From UMGS1124 sp045613165 (lineage in GTDB: Bacteria; Bacillota_I; Bacilli_A; RF39; UBA660), in assembly GCA_045613165.1 (NCBI GenBank), contig JAZLAK010000067.1:1-6475 (forward strand): a stretch of DNA of 6,475 nucleotides. Reading direction: 5' to 3'. Every line of letters begins with the position of its first letter. Positions within the stretch are counted from its first letter, which is position 1. The notes beneath the pieces were generated by a model. The model was not told the origin of the DNA, did not search any database, and saw nothing but the letters and a program-made list of their open reading frames with translations. Below are positions 6,075-6,475 of the stretch, one piece after another. The translations under genes and the position numbers were made by a program.

Positions 6075-6475
6075 GTGAATGAGGTAATGATTGAAAAATA
6101 TAATAAACTACTATCTTCTTTTGAAAAAATTATAAAAAATACTAAAGATGAAGAACTATTAAACTCATCTAAAGAATCATACGAGTATTTTATAGTTGAA
6201 CTTGCAATTATTGAAAAAAAAGATATAAATATTTATGTTGAAAAAATGCAAAGTCTAAATTTTGAAGAAGATATAATAAATTCAGTAAAAGAAAAAATTA
6301 ATGTATCTAAAGAAAATAATACTACTAAAATTGAAGAAGAAGTTGTAGAAGAGAAAAAAGAGGAACCAATTATAGAGGAAACAATTGATGAAGAAGTTGT
6401 AGAACAAGAAATTAAAGAACAAGCAATTGAAGAAAATCCAGTAGAAGAACCTATTGAAGAAAAAGAAACAATAGA
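6075..6475 (+). CDS. Acidic Glu-rich hypothetical protein (5' part, runs off the window)
   Basis: 133 codons are visible and the frame is still open at the window edge. I do not recognise the family. Residues 1 to about 80 look like an ordinary helical domain with Lys/Glu-rich helices (MNEVMIEKYNKLLSSFEKII..., then YEYFIVELAIIEKKDINIYVEKM). From about residue 85 the chain becomes a low-complexity Glu/Val/Ile/Pro tract with EEVVE-, IEE- and EEPI-type repeats, probably disordered or an extended spacer to a domain beyond the window. No signal peptide or membrane segment is seen in this part. I start at GTG 6075 because AGGTGA (6064-6069) lies 5 nt upstream. The in-frame ATG at 6087 has a GAGG only 2 nt away, which is too close. 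Like the preceding membrane protein it couples a small N-terminal domain to a long acidic linker, but a functional link between them is only a guess. Confidence 0.8.
   Translation, partial: MNEVMIEKYNKLLSSFEKIIKNTKDEELLNSSKESYEYFIVELAIIEKKDINIYVEKMQSLNFEEDIINSVKEKINVSKENNTTKIEEEVVEEKKEEPIIEETIDEEVVEQEIKEQAIEENPVEEPIEEKETI

Noticed and set aside
6320..6475. Possible tandem repeats in the Glu-rich tract.
   Set aside because: EEVVE- and IEE-type words recur, but without a fixed period or unit length, so this is low complexity and not a defined repeat array.

Overview
This is a compact, very AT-rich stretch of bacterial chromosome. Four things point to a Gram-positive Bacillota lineage: strong Shine-Dalgarno sites, near-consensus sigma-A type promoters, intrinsic terminators with T-tracts, and a valine T-box leader. 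UGA is not used as a sense codon in the genes read here (Trp is TGG), so the standard bacterial code fits. The species cannot be named from the sequence; an uncultured low-GC Bacilli or Clostridia lineage is plausible.

Layout. Bases 1-53 may hold the tail of a plus-strand gene. A minus-strand block follows: a secretion/pilus-type ATPase of the PilB/GspE family (596-2005) and, after its terminator, an unrecognised 141-residue protein (79-504) with its own promoter. From about 2030 rightwards everything is on the plus strand. A divergent promoter pair is followed by a T-box leader and valS (2338-4887). Next comes a 5' leader with two hairpins and a DUF5684-like membrane protein with a C-terminal zinc ribbon (5042-6007). 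The window ends inside an acidic, Glu-rich protein that starts with GTG (6075-).

Expression. Each of the five complete or 5'-complete genes has its own recognisable promoter, and four of the five have a 17-bp spacer with a good -10 and -35. Three intrinsic terminators can be seen, and each overlaps the stop codon of the gene it ends. The genes therefore look like separate transcription units, not one operon, and no common pathway links them. valS is controlled by uncharged tRNA-Val through a T-box whose specifier codon can be read as GUA.

No mobile element, CRISPR array, phage gene or recognisable defence system is present. The least explained items are the structured leader before the DUF5684-like gene, that gene's domain layout, the lone pilus-type ATPase, and the two proteins of unknown function.
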